NCBI GenBank assembly: GCA_031285975.1
Contig: JAITVE010000123.1
Span: forward strand, 1-5,939
Direction: 5' to 3'
Origin: Candidatus Adiutrix sp.
GTDB taxonomy: Bacteria > Desulfobacterota > Desulfarculia > Adiutricales > Adiutricaceae
Length of the DNA: 5,939 bases
This document shows, piece by piece, positions 1 to 5,829 of this stretch. Below the pieces are notes generated by a model, which saw nothing but the letters and a program-made list of their open reading frames with translations, was not told the DNA's origin and ran no database searches. How positions within the stretch are numbered: position 1 is the stretch's first letter; each line of letters opens with the position of its first letter. The position numbers and the translations under genes were made by a program.

Positions 1-705
1 TTTGTCAACAATATCTTCAACCTCGACCGCCGCTACGCCCGCGACATCATGGTGCACCGCACCCGCGTCTGCGCCCTGAGCGCGGACGACACCGTGGCCC
101 ACGCCATACAGATGGTGCGCGACAAGTGCCACACCCGCTTTCCCCTCTACCGGGGGCAGGATAAGGACGACGTGCTCGGCTTTGTCCACGCCAAGGATTT
201 ATTGAGCGAGCCGCCGGACAAACGCCTTGAGCCCTTTGCCCGCCCGGCCCTCTACATCTACGACCACCTGCCCGTGGACGAGGCGCTGGAACACATGCGC
301 CGGGAAAACCAGCAATTCGGCCTGGTGTGGGACGAATACGGCAGCTGGCAGGGGCTGATCACCATGGAAGACGTGATCGAAATCATCGTCGGCTCCCTGC
401 AGGACGAATTCGACCACGAGGAACCCCGCGTGCTGCGGCGGGACGACGGGTCGTGCCTGGTGGACAGCAAGCTCTCCCTGGAGCAGATTGCCCGCGTGCT
501 GCGCCTGGATTTGGGCCCGGACGCGGAGGAGCATTACCGCCCCCTGGCCGCCCTCTTGGTAGAAAATTTTGGCGGTATGCCCAGCAAAGGCGACAGCGTG
601 ACCCTCTATGGAGCGCAGTTCACCGTCGCTGAAATCGACGGGCGCACCATTATCAAAGTCCTCGTCACCCCCGAGGCAAATTCACACGCAAAGGAAACGC
701 CATGA
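1..705 (+). CDS. CBS-domain / CorC_HlyC protein (hemolysin C/TlyC family), 5'-truncated
   Basis: The reading frame is open from the first base, so the ATG at 49 is internal: the preceding codons (FVNNIFNLDRRYARDI) run straight into the family motif DIMVHR, usually DIMxPR. Of the 234 visible residues, about 16-70 form the first CBS domain and 85-135 the second, with the hallmarks DEYGSWQGLITMEDV and a nearby IVGSLQDEFD. Residues about 145-222 form the CorC_HlyC (transporter-associated) domain. In this family a CBS pair that senses adenine nucleotides controls either a DUF21/CNNM membrane domain (long form, linked to Mg2+/Co2+ efflux) or stands alone (CorC-like short form). The N-terminus is missing, so the form cannot be told. 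'Hemolysin' is a historical name and is not supported here. The stop overlaps the ahbC start by 4 bases (ATGA), so the gene is probably co-transcribed and coupled with the heme genes. Family confidence is high; substrate is unknown. Confidence 0.9.
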   Translation, partial: FVNNIFNLDRRYARDIMVHRTRVCALSADDTVAHAIQMVRDKCHTRFPLYRGQDKDDVLGFVHAKDLLSEPPDKRLEPFARPALYIYDHLPVDEALEHMRRENQQFGLVWDEYGSWQGLITMEDVIEIIVGSLQDEFDHEEPRVLRRDDGSCLVDSKLSLEQIARVLRLDLGPDAEEHYRPLAALLVENFGGMPSKGDSVTLYGAQFTVAEIDGRTIIKVLVTPEANSHAKETP

Positions 706-1883
706 TCGGCATATCCAAACTATACTGCGGGACGGTGGAGCCCTCGGACGTGCTGCGCTACGGCCGCCGCTCCGACCGCCTGCCCAGCCATCTGCTGCAA
801 TTTTCCGAAGACAAGAAGCCGGTGGTGGTCTGGAACATGACCCGCGCCTGCAACCTCACCTGCCGCCACTGCTACGCCTCGGCCACCCCCGGCCCGGCGC
901 AGGACGAAATGAGCCTCGCCCAGGCCCGCGCCCTGGTGGATCATTTGGTGGAATACAAAACCCCGGTGGTGCTGTTTTCCGGCGGCGAACCGCTGATGCA
1001 CCCGCACCTGTTCGAGCTCATTGAGCGCACGGTCAAGGGCGGGCCCCGGGCGGTCTTGTCCACCAACGGGCTCCTCATCGACCGCGACAAAGCCTTGCGG
1101 TTGAAAGATTTTGGCTTATCCTATGTCGGGGTCAGTTTAGACGGGCTGGCCGAAACGCACGATGAATTCCGCCGCCTGCCCGGCGCCTTCGAGCGCACCG
1201 TGCGGGCCATGGCCACGGCCCGCGAGGCTGGGATAAAAGTCGGCCTGCGCTTCACCCTCAACCGCCGCAATGTGGCCGACCTCCCCGGCATTTTCGATTT
1301 GATGGAGCGGGAGGGCATCCCCCGGGTCTGCTTCTACCACCTGGTGGCCAGCGGGCGCGGAGGAGGACTGAGCGCGGACACCTTGACTCACGAGGAAACC
1401 CGGCGGGCCGTTGACCTGATTATCGACCGCACAGCCGACCTCCACCGCCGGGGCATTCCCATGGAAGTGCTCACCGTGGACAACCACGCCGACGCCCCCC
1501 ATCTCTACCAGCGGATGCGGGACGAGGGCCGGGCCGAAGAAGCCGAAAAAGTCATGGAACTGCTGCGCCTCAACGGCGGCAACAGTTCAGGCCGGGGCAT
1601 CGCCGCCGTGTCCTGGAACGGCGACGTGCACCCCGACCAGTTCTGGCGGCAGGTGGTGCTGGGGAATGTCAAAGAAAAAAACTTCGCCGACATCTGGCAC
1701 GACCGCGATAACGATTTTCTCATGGCCCTGAAAAATAAAAAAGAGCACGTCAAAGGCCGCTGCCGCGCCTGCCGCTTCCTTGATGTGTGCGGCGGCAACC
1801 TCCGCGCCCGCGCCGAAGCCGCCACCGGCGACCCCTGGGGCGTTGACCCGGCCTGTTATCTCACCGACACTGAAATTATGTGA
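702..1883 (+). CDS. ahbC: 12,18-didecarboxysiroheme deacetylase AhbC (radical SAM/SPASM)
   Basis: This 393-residue protein belongs to the radical SAM family of NirJ/AhbC type. AhbC removes the two acetate side chains of 12,18-didecarboxysiroheme to give Fe-coproporphyrin III in the siroheme-dependent heme pathway of sulfate reducers and methanogens; it is cytoplasmic and oxygen-sensitive. The radical-SAM cluster motif C50-x3-C54-x2-C57 (ACNLTCRHC) and GGEP (94-97) are intact. A C-terminal cysteine set (C354, C357, C363, C385, with CRACRFLDVCGGN) would bind a second Fe-S cluster. The segment GDVHPDQFW (307-315), where classical SPASM proteins carry a cysteine, is typical of the NirJ/AhbC branch and sets it apart from AhbD and from peptide-modifying SPASM enzymes. 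The N-terminus (MIGISKLYCGT, then LRYGR and LPSHLLQFS) also matches AhbC as I recall the family. The start is supported by AAGGA at 691-695, six bases upstream, and by the ATGA overlap with the preceding gene. NirJ of heme d1 synthesis is the main alternative, but the neighbours hemB and ahbD favour AhbC. Confidence 0.93.
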   Translation: MIGISKLYCGTVEPSDVLRYGRRSDRLPSHLLQFSEDKKPVVVWNMTRACNLTCRHCYASATPGPAQDEMSLAQARALVDHLVEYKTPVVLFSGGEPLMHPHLFELIERTVKGGPRAVLSTNGLLIDRDKALRLKDFGLSYVGVSLDGLAETHDEFRRLPGAFERTVRAMATAREAGIKVGLRFTLNRRNVADLPGIFDLMEREGIPRVCFYHLVASGRGGGLSADTLTHEETRRAVDLIIDRTADLHRRGIPMEVLTVDNHADAPHLYQRMRDEGRAEEAEKVMELLRLNGGNSSGRGIAAVSWNGDVHPDQFWRQVVLGNVKEKNFADIWHDRDNDFLMALKNKKEHVKGRCRACRFLDVCGGNLRARAEAATGDPWGVDPACYLTDTEIM

Positions 1884-1885
1884 GG
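1882..1885 (+). promoter_or_regulatory. Shine-Dalgarno site that decides the hemB start
   Basis: GAGG lies six bases before the ATG at 1892. A GTG at 1880 in the same frame would overlap the ahbC stop, but it has no comparable site upstream (the preceding bases are ACTGAAATTAT) and would use this GAGG as coding sequence. ATG 1892 is therefore the better start. Confidence 0.65.
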
Positions 1886-1891
1886 CACCGC

Positions 1892-2872
1892 ATGAGCTTT
1901 GACACCATCATCCGTCCCCGCCGCTTGCGGGCCACTGCCGCCCTGCGCTCCATGTTCCGGGAAGTGCATCTCAGCCCGGCTGATTTCATCTACCCGCTTT
2001 TCGCCGTGCCGGGGCATGGGGTGAAGAAGGCCATCCCCTCCCTGGCCGGGCAGTTCCACCTCTCGCCGGACATGTGCGCCGAGGTGGCCGCCGAAGTCCA
2101 CGCCCTGGGCGTCCCGGCGGTGATCCTCTTTGGCCTCCCTGAGACGAAGGACGCCACCGGCTCCTCCGGGGCCGACCCCGAAGGCCCGGTGCAGGCGGCA
2201 ACCCGCGCCATCAAAAAGGCCGTGCCGGACATGGTGGTCATCACCGACGTCTGCCTCTGCGAATACACTGACCACGGCCACTGTGGCCTCATCCATAACG
2301 GCAAAATCGACAACGATTCCACCCTGCCCCACCTGGCCGCCCAGGCCCTCAGCCACGTTCAGGCCGGGGCCGACATGGTGGCCCCCTCGGACATGATGGA
2401 CGGCCGGGTGGCGGCCATCCGCGCCACTCTGGACAGCGAAGGGTTTAGCGACCTGCCCATCATGTCCTACACCGTCAAATATTCCGGCGCGTTTTACGGC
2501 CCCTTCCGGGACGCGGCTGGGAGCGCCCCCCAGTTCGGCGACCGCCGCAGCTACCAGATGGATCCGGCCCGCCGCCGCGAGGCCTTCACCGAGCTTGACC
2601 TTGACCTGGCCGAAGGGGCCGACGTGGTGATGGTCAAACCCGCCGGGCCGTTTCTGGACATCATCCGCGAAGTGCGCGACCGTTGCGACGTGCCCCTGGC
2701 CGCCTACCAGGTCAGCGGCGAATTCGCCATGCTCATGGCCGCCAGCCAGGCCGGTCTTTTGGACGAGCGGGCGGCGGCCCTGGAATCCCTCATCGGCATT
2801 AAGCGGGCCGGGGCCGACGTTATCATCACCTACCTGGCCCCCAAAGCGGCCCGCTGGCTGCGGGAGGGCTGA
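1892..2872 (+). CDS. hemB: Porphobilinogen synthase (delta-aminolevulinic acid dehydratase), Zn-type
   Basis: HemB condenses two 5-aminolevulinate molecules to porphobilinogen, the first common pyrrole of all tetrapyrroles; it is a cytoplasmic homo-octamer in well-studied bacteria. From ATG 1892 the protein is 326 residues, normal for the family. The two active-site lysines are present: K196 in SYTVKYSGAFYGPFR and the Schiff-base lysine K249 in VMVKPAGPF. The zinc-binding cysteines C121, C123 and C131 lie in DVCLCEYTDHGHCG, so this is the cysteine-rich Zn-dependent type, not the aspartate-rich Mg type. YQVSGEFAML (272-281) is a further family signature. An in-frame GTG at 1880 would add four residues (MRHR); the Shine-Dalgarno position favours 1892. 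The gene sits 8 bases after ahbC, and its TGA shares one base with the ahbD ATG (TGATG), so coupling is likely. Its place between ahbC and ahbD ties an early step to the dedicated late heme steps. Confidence 0.97.
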   Translation: MSFDTIIRPRRLRATAALRSMFREVHLSPADFIYPLFAVPGHGVKKAIPSLAGQFHLSPDMCAEVAAEVHALGVPAVILFGLPETKDATGSSGADPEGPVQAATRAIKKAVPDMVVITDVCLCEYTDHGHCGLIHNGKIDNDSTLPHLAAQALSHVQAGADMVAPSDMMDGRVAAIRATLDSEGFSDLPIMSYTVKYSGAFYGPFRDAAGSAPQFGDRRSYQMDPARRREAFTELDLDLAEGADVVMVKPAGPFLDIIREVRDRCDVPLAAYQVSGEFAMLMAASQAGLLDERAAALESLIGIKRAGADVIITYLAPKAARWLREG

Positions 2873-3966
2873 TGAAACCCGCAACCGCGAACGCCGCGAC
2901 CATAGCCCCGCCCCGCCTGGTGGCCTGGGAAGCCACCCGCGCCTGCAACCTCTTGTGCCGCCACTGCCGGGCCGAAGCCGTGCTCACGCCCCCGCCGGGG
3001 GAGTTGAATCATGAAGAGGGCCGCGACTTCCTTGAGCAAATGGCCGCCTGGCCGCCCAGCCCCATGGTCATCCTGAGCGGCGGGGAACCCTTGATGCGGC
3101 CCGACATTCTGGATTTAGCCGCCTACGGCCATTTCCTGGGCCTGCGGATGCTGCTGTCCACCAACGGCACCCTGGTGGACGCGGCCAAAGCCCGGGCCAT
3201 GAAAGACGCCGGAATCGCCCGCGTCAGCCTGAGCCTCGACCGCCTCACCCCCGCCGACCACGACCAGTTTCGCGGCCAACCCGGCGCCTTCGAGGCCCTG
3301 GAACGCGGCGCGGCCCATTTGCGCGAGGCCGCCCTGCCCTTCCAAATCAACAGCACCCTCACCGCTGAAAATTTGCACCAGGCCCCGGCCCTGACCGACC
3401 TGGCCGCCTCGCTGGGGGCCGTGGCCCACCACATTTTCCTCTTAGTGCCCGTGGGCCGGGCCGAGGGCTTGGAGGCCCCCCTCTCCGCCGACCAGTACGA
3501 AGCGGCCCTGCGCACGCTCAAAGAGCGGGAAGCCTCGCTGCCCGTTGAATTCAAAGCCACCTGCGCCCCGCAATATCAACGCCTGGGCAAGCAGATGGGC
3601 CTGGCCCCCCAGGGCCGCCACGGCAGCGGGCGCGGCTGCCTGGCCGGGCAGGGTTTCGCCTTCATGAGCGCCGAAGGCGAAGTGCGCGGCTGCGGCTACC
3701 TGCCCAACCCAGCCGGACAGTTATCCCGGCAACCCGGCAGCGCCAGCCAAACAACAAACCTTGGCGGCCAATCGTTCCGCGAAATTTACGAAAACTCCCC
3801 CCTCTTCCGCGCCCTGCGGGACAAAAGCTGTTATCACGGCAAATGCGGGGTCTGCGAATACTGGAACATCTGCGGCGGCTGCCGGGCCCGTGCCCGCGCC
3901 GAGGGCGACCATATGGGGCCGGAACCCCTGTGCCCCTACCAGCCGAAGAACGAGGCCCGCCCATGA
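2872..3966 (+). CDS. ahbD: Heme b synthase AhbD (Fe-coproporphyrin III decarboxylase, radical SAM/SPASM)
   Basis: This 364-residue radical SAM protein of AhbD type converts the two propionates of Fe-coproporphyrin III to vinyl groups by oxidative decarboxylation, giving heme b, the last step of the siroheme route. The radical-SAM motif is C25-x3-C29-x2-C32 (ACNLLCRHC), preceded by the typical RLVAWEATR; GGEP is at 70-73. The C-terminal SPASM/auxiliary-cluster cysteines are C256, C274, C320, C325, C328, C334, C337 and C354, including CGVCEYWNICGGCRAR. This differs clearly from AhbC, which has far fewer C-terminal cysteines. GGGAGGG at 2862-2868 is a good ribosome binding site, and the start overlaps the hemB stop by one base. 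Residues about 285-300 (SRQPGSASQTTN and following) look like a short insertion, because in relatives GYLP..G runs almost directly into the FREI.ENSPLF segment. All cluster cysteines remain, so activity is expected. The 3' end overlaps the next gene by 4 bases. Confidence 0.92.
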   Translation: MKPATANAATIAPPRLVAWEATRACNLLCRHCRAEAVLTPPPGELNHEEGRDFLEQMAAWPPSPMVILSGGEPLMRPDILDLAAYGHFLGLRMLLSTNGTLVDAAKARAMKDAGIARVSLSLDRLTPADHDQFRGQPGAFEALERGAAHLREAALPFQINSTLTAENLHQAPALTDLAASLGAVAHHIFLLVPVGRAEGLEAPLSADQYEAALRTLKEREASLPVEFKATCAPQYQRLGKQMGLAPQGRHGSGRGCLAGQGFAFMSAEGEVRGCGYLPNPAGQLSRQPGSASQTTNLGGQSFREIYENSPLFRALRDKSCYHGKCGVCEYWNICGGCRARARAEGDHMGPEPLCPYQPKNEARP

Positions 3967-4445
3967 ACGCCGCCCCGGATCGCCTGGACAGATTGATTCT
4001 AAACGCCATCCAGCGGGACTTTCCCGTGGCCGCCCGCCCCTACGCCGTGCTGGCCGAGCGCCTTAACCGCGACCAGGGCACAGACTTGACTGAAGGCGAA
4101 CTCCACGCCCGCGTTAAAGCCTTGCGGGACAACGGTTTTATTCGCCGTCTGGGCGCGGTTTTCAACGCCGGGCCCCTGGGTTACCGCTCCACCCTCTGCG
4201 CGGCCCGCGTGCCGGAAGACCGCCTGGAGGCCGTGGCCGCCCTGGTCAGCGCCGCCCCGGAAGTGACCCACAATTACCTCCGCAGCGACGCGCTGAACCT
4301 CTGGTTCACCTTCAGCAGCCACCGCCCCGAGGCCTTGGGCGAGTTTCTGGGCAATCTCAAAGCCCAGACCGGCCTCACGGAAGTTCACGTGCTGGATTCG
4401 GAAAAGCTCTTCAAAATCAAGGTGGATTTCAAATTTGCCGAGTGA
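3963..4445 (+). CDS. Siroheme decarboxylase subunit (AhbA/AhbB family, Lrp/AsnC fold)
   Basis: This 160-residue protein has the Lrp/AsnC layout: a winged-helix part (about 8-62) and an alpha/beta RAM-like part (about 75-155). It carries signatures of siroheme decarboxylase rather than of an amino-acid-sensing regulator: DFPVAARPY (19-27), FIRRLGAVFN (59-68), VTHNYLR (101-107, with H103) and NLWFTF (112-117). AhbA and AhbB form a heterodimer that removes two acetate carboxylates from siroheme to make 12,18-didecarboxysiroheme, the AhbC substrate; this matches its neighbours exactly. I cannot tell AhbA from AhbB by eye. The start at 3963 is chosen because GAGG (3952-3955) lies seven bases upstream and the ATGA overlap with ahbD matches the style of the operon; an open frame from 3843 lies wholly inside ahbD. 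The helix-turn-helix region has extra residues (NRDQGTDLTEGE) compared with typical members. No partner subunit follows it. The same fold occurs in NirD/L/G/H of heme d1 synthesis, the main alternative. Confidence 0.88.
   Translation: MNAAPDRLDRLILNAIQRDFPVAARPYAVLAERLNRDQGTDLTEGELHARVKALRDNGFIRRLGAVFNAGPLGYRSTLCAARVPEDRLEAVAALVSAAPEVTHNYLRSDALNLWFTFSSHRPEALGEFLGNLKAQTGLTEVHVLDSEKLFKIKVDFKFAE
4427..4445. repeat. First copy of 19-base near-direct repeat (end of decarboxylase gene)
   Basis: TTTCAAATTTGCCGAGTGA is the last coding stretch plus stop (F-K-F-A-E-stop) of the preceding gene. It recurs at 4537-4555 as TTTCAAGTTCGCCGAGTGA, matching 17 of 19 positions with a 110-base offset. Confidence 0.7.
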
Positions 4446-4495
4446 GAGGGCAGAGTGACGGGGGATGCAACACGGCGCGAAGAGAAAGGCATAGC

Positions 4496-4513
4496 CCCCG
4501 GCCTGCGCCGGGG
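4496..4513. repeat. GC-rich palindrome, REP-like intergenic element
   Basis: CCCCGGC (4496-4502) and GCCGGGG (4507-4513) form a perfect 7-bp stem with a 4-base loop, followed directly by TGACGG. A palindrome ending in ...GGGGTGACGG is the general form of dispersed intergenic repeats in many proteobacteria (stem, then GTGACG or ATGACG). It has no T-tract, so it does not look like an intrinsic terminator. GTGACGG occurs three times in this spacer (4455-4461, 4513-4519, 4552-4558). The REP identity is inferred from form alone; copy number in the genome is not visible here. Confidence 0.5.
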
Positions 4514-4536
4514 TGACGGCACGAGGGGGCGGCGGC

Positions 4537-4555
4537 TTTCAAGTTCGCCGAGTGA
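4537..4555. repeat. Second copy of 19-base near-direct repeat
   Basis: TTTCAAGTTCGCCGAGTGA repeats the end of the decarboxylase gene. Both differences (AAA/AAG, TTT/TTC) would be synonymous if read in the gene frame, again giving F-K-F-A-E-stop. Upstream in that frame a TGA at 4514-4516 leaves only 12 codons between the two stops, so this is no gene. It is either a duplicated end flanking an insertion or a chance match. Confidence 0.6.
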
Positions 4556-4584
4556 CGGTGTGGAACTGGGTGCAATATCCCCAC

Positions 4585-4613
4585 AAAAAAACGGGAGCCG
4601 AAGCTCCCGTTTT
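4585..4613. terminator. Bidirectional intrinsic terminator between convergent genes
   Basis: A perfect 8-bp stem, ACGGGAGC (4591-4598) and GCTCCCGT (4603-4610), encloses a CGAA loop; it is flanked by seven A (4585-4591) and four T (4610-4613). Read on the - strand it is stronger: the loop becomes UUCG closed by a C-G pair (an extra-stable tetraloop), followed by seven U, starting about 20 bases past the stop of the transglycosylase gene. Read on the + strand it has only four U and lies about 145 bases after the last heme gene. It should end both transcripts, more strongly on the - strand. Confidence 0.88.
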
Positions 4614-4630
4614 AACGCCGCCTTGGGGGG

Positions 4631-5824
4631 TCAAGCCAAGTCCTGCTTGAAGCGGCTGTAGTGCTGGTTGACGCGGGCGATGTAATTGCGGGTTTCCGTG
4701 GGCATCTGGCCGCCTTTGCGGCGGTAGCGGTCGAAGTTGCCCGGCCCCCAGTTATATGAGGCCAGGGCCTTGTCCACGCTGCCGTTGTGGCGGTCGAGCA
4801 TCTGCTTTAGATAGCGGGCCCCGCCCCACACGTTTTCCACGGGGTTGAAGGGGTCTTCCACGCCTAAATCCTTGGCCGTGCCAGGCATGAGCTGCATCAG
4901 CCCCTTGGCCCCGACCCGCGACACCGCCTCGTGGTCAAAATTTGATTCAGTCTTGATGACCGCCATTACCAGGGCCGGGTCAAGGCTCAGGGCCTTGGCC
5001 ACCCGCCCCACGAGCTTGTCCAAATCCTCGCGCGTAAAATGTTTGTCGTTGTCGGGGGCGACTTCAGCGGTTGCGGCGGGCGCGACGGGCGCTTCGGCGG
5101 AAGCGGGAGGCTGGGCGGCGGCGGTTTTCTGGGTCTCTTCAACGACGGGAGCTTTCGCCTCGGCGGTTTTGAGGGAATGGCCCCGGTCGGCGGGCGGGCG
5201 GTGGGGGGCGCGGATGCGGCCGTAGGGCATCATTAAATTACTGCCGCCGGGCTGGCTGGCCGTGATTTTTTCTTCGCCCTGCCCCGCTTCCGCCTCGGCG
5301 GATTTCGGGGGCGCTTCGCGGAGAAAGCCATTTTTTTGACGCAGGGAACTCATCTCCGCCGGGCTGAAAGTGCGGCCCGAGTCGAAGCCGGGCGCGCCGC
5401 TGCCCCGCAGGTTGCCGAAATTGTCGGCGGACAGGATGGCCTCGGCGTTCATCTGGCGGATCAGTTCCATGGCCGGGTCTTCGCTCCCGCCGCCCTGATC
5501 CATGCCCACCAGGCCTTGCAGCATATCATTATTCACGCTCATGGCCTTTATTTGGGCCAGGCTGCGGGCGGATTCCGCGTTATCCGGGCTTGACGCTACG
5601 GACATTTCCACCTGGGCCTGCGCCAGAGCCACCAGGTTTGAAAATTCGTCCATGCCGCCGCCCTGCCCCAGGGGAGGGATGGACGGCGCGTCGGCGGCGC
5701 TCATCATGAAGCCGGAAGTGTCGGGCCGCCCGCTTAAGCCAAGCCGCCCGGCCAGGGGATGGTTCCGCAGATTGCCCTGTATTTTGGAATCCCTCAGCAT
5801 TTGACTGATGTTGCCGATGTCCAT
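4631..5824 (-). CDS. SLT-domain lytic transglycosylase with long N-terminal region
   Basis: The 397-residue protein ends in a soluble lytic transglycosylase (SLT, lysozyme-like) domain at about 265-395. The catalytic glutamate is E293 in VIKTESNFD, followed by GAKGLMQLMPGTAKDLGV (306-322), NPVENVWGGARYL (327-339) and ASYNWGPGNFDRY (355-367; other members often have NAGPG). Such enzymes cleave the MurNAc-GlcNAc bond of peptidoglycan with 1,6-anhydro product formation. Residues about 170-258 are an A/P/E/K-rich, probably disordered linker. Residues 1-165 match no family I recognise; they are rich in M, G, N and S with short amphipathic stretches. No signal peptide, lipobox or membrane segment is visible, although the substrate is periplasmic. 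The ATG at 5824 has AGGAGG five bases upstream. The frame stays open to the window edge but holds no ATG, GTG or TTG there, and the upstream codons do not look like a signal peptide. A sigma-54 promoter precedes the gene. A flagellar or other specialised-secretion role is possible but not shown. Confidence 0.9.
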   Translation of the reverse strand: MDIGNISQMLRDSKIQGNLRNHPLAGRLGLSGRPDTSGFMMSAADAPSIPPLGQGGGMDEFSNLVALAQAQVEMSVASSPDNAESARSLAQIKAMSVNNDMLQGLVGMDQGGGSEDPAMELIRQMNAEAILSADNFGNLRGSGAPGFDSGRTFSPAEMSSLRQKNGFLREAPPKSAEAEAGQGEEKITASQPGGSNLMMPYGRIRAPHRPPADRGHSLKTAEAKAPVVEETQKTAAAQPPASAEAPVAPAATAEVAPDNDKHFTREDLDKLVGRVAKALSLDPALVMAVIKTESNFDHEAVSRVGAKGLMQLMPGTAKDLGVEDPFNPVENVWGGARYLKQMLDRHNGSVDKALASYNWGPGNFDRYRRKGGQMPTETRNYIARVNQHYSRFKQDLA

Positions 5825-5829
5825 GATGT

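Noticed and set aside
199..534. Antisense frames over the CBS gene and similar ones over ahbC, ahbD and the decarboxylase gene
   Set aside because: They are shadows of the real genes, with no motifs and compositions rich in H, G, A and R.
1..705. Hemolysin/toxin role for the CBS protein
   Set aside because: The name is historical for the TlyC/HlyC family; the sequence shows only CBS and CorC_HlyC domains.
1880..1891. GTG start for hemB at 1880
   Set aside because: It has no ribosome binding site of its own, and GAGG at 1882-1885 is well placed for ATG 1892. It is not fully excluded.
1856..2884. 342-residue open frame on the - strand across hemB
   Set aside because: It mirrors the whole hemB gene; GC-rich codon bias leaves the opposite frame open. 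The product is a G/H/V/A-rich sequence with no family signature, while the + strand has complete HemB active-site motifs.
3843..3962. Longer N-terminus for the decarboxylase subunit (start at 3843)
   Set aside because: The added 40 residues lie entirely inside the cysteine-rich end of ahbD and look like an out-of-frame translation; ATG 3963 has a ribosome binding site and the usual ATGA overlap.
3963..4445. Lrp/AsnC-type transcription regulator controlling the operon
   Set aside because: The fold is shared, but FPxxxRPY, IRRLGAVF, THNYLR and NLWFT are siroheme decarboxylase marks, and the neighbours use its product.
4496..4513. Palindrome as an intrinsic terminator of the heme operon
   Set aside because: There is no T-tract after the stem (TGACGGCACG follows); the hairpin at 4591-4610 fits far better.
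4455..4661. 68-residue open frame on the + strand in the spacer
   Set aside because: It runs through the palindrome, the second repeat copy and the terminator hairpin, then into the end of the opposite gene. The product is low-complexity and has no good ribosome binding site.
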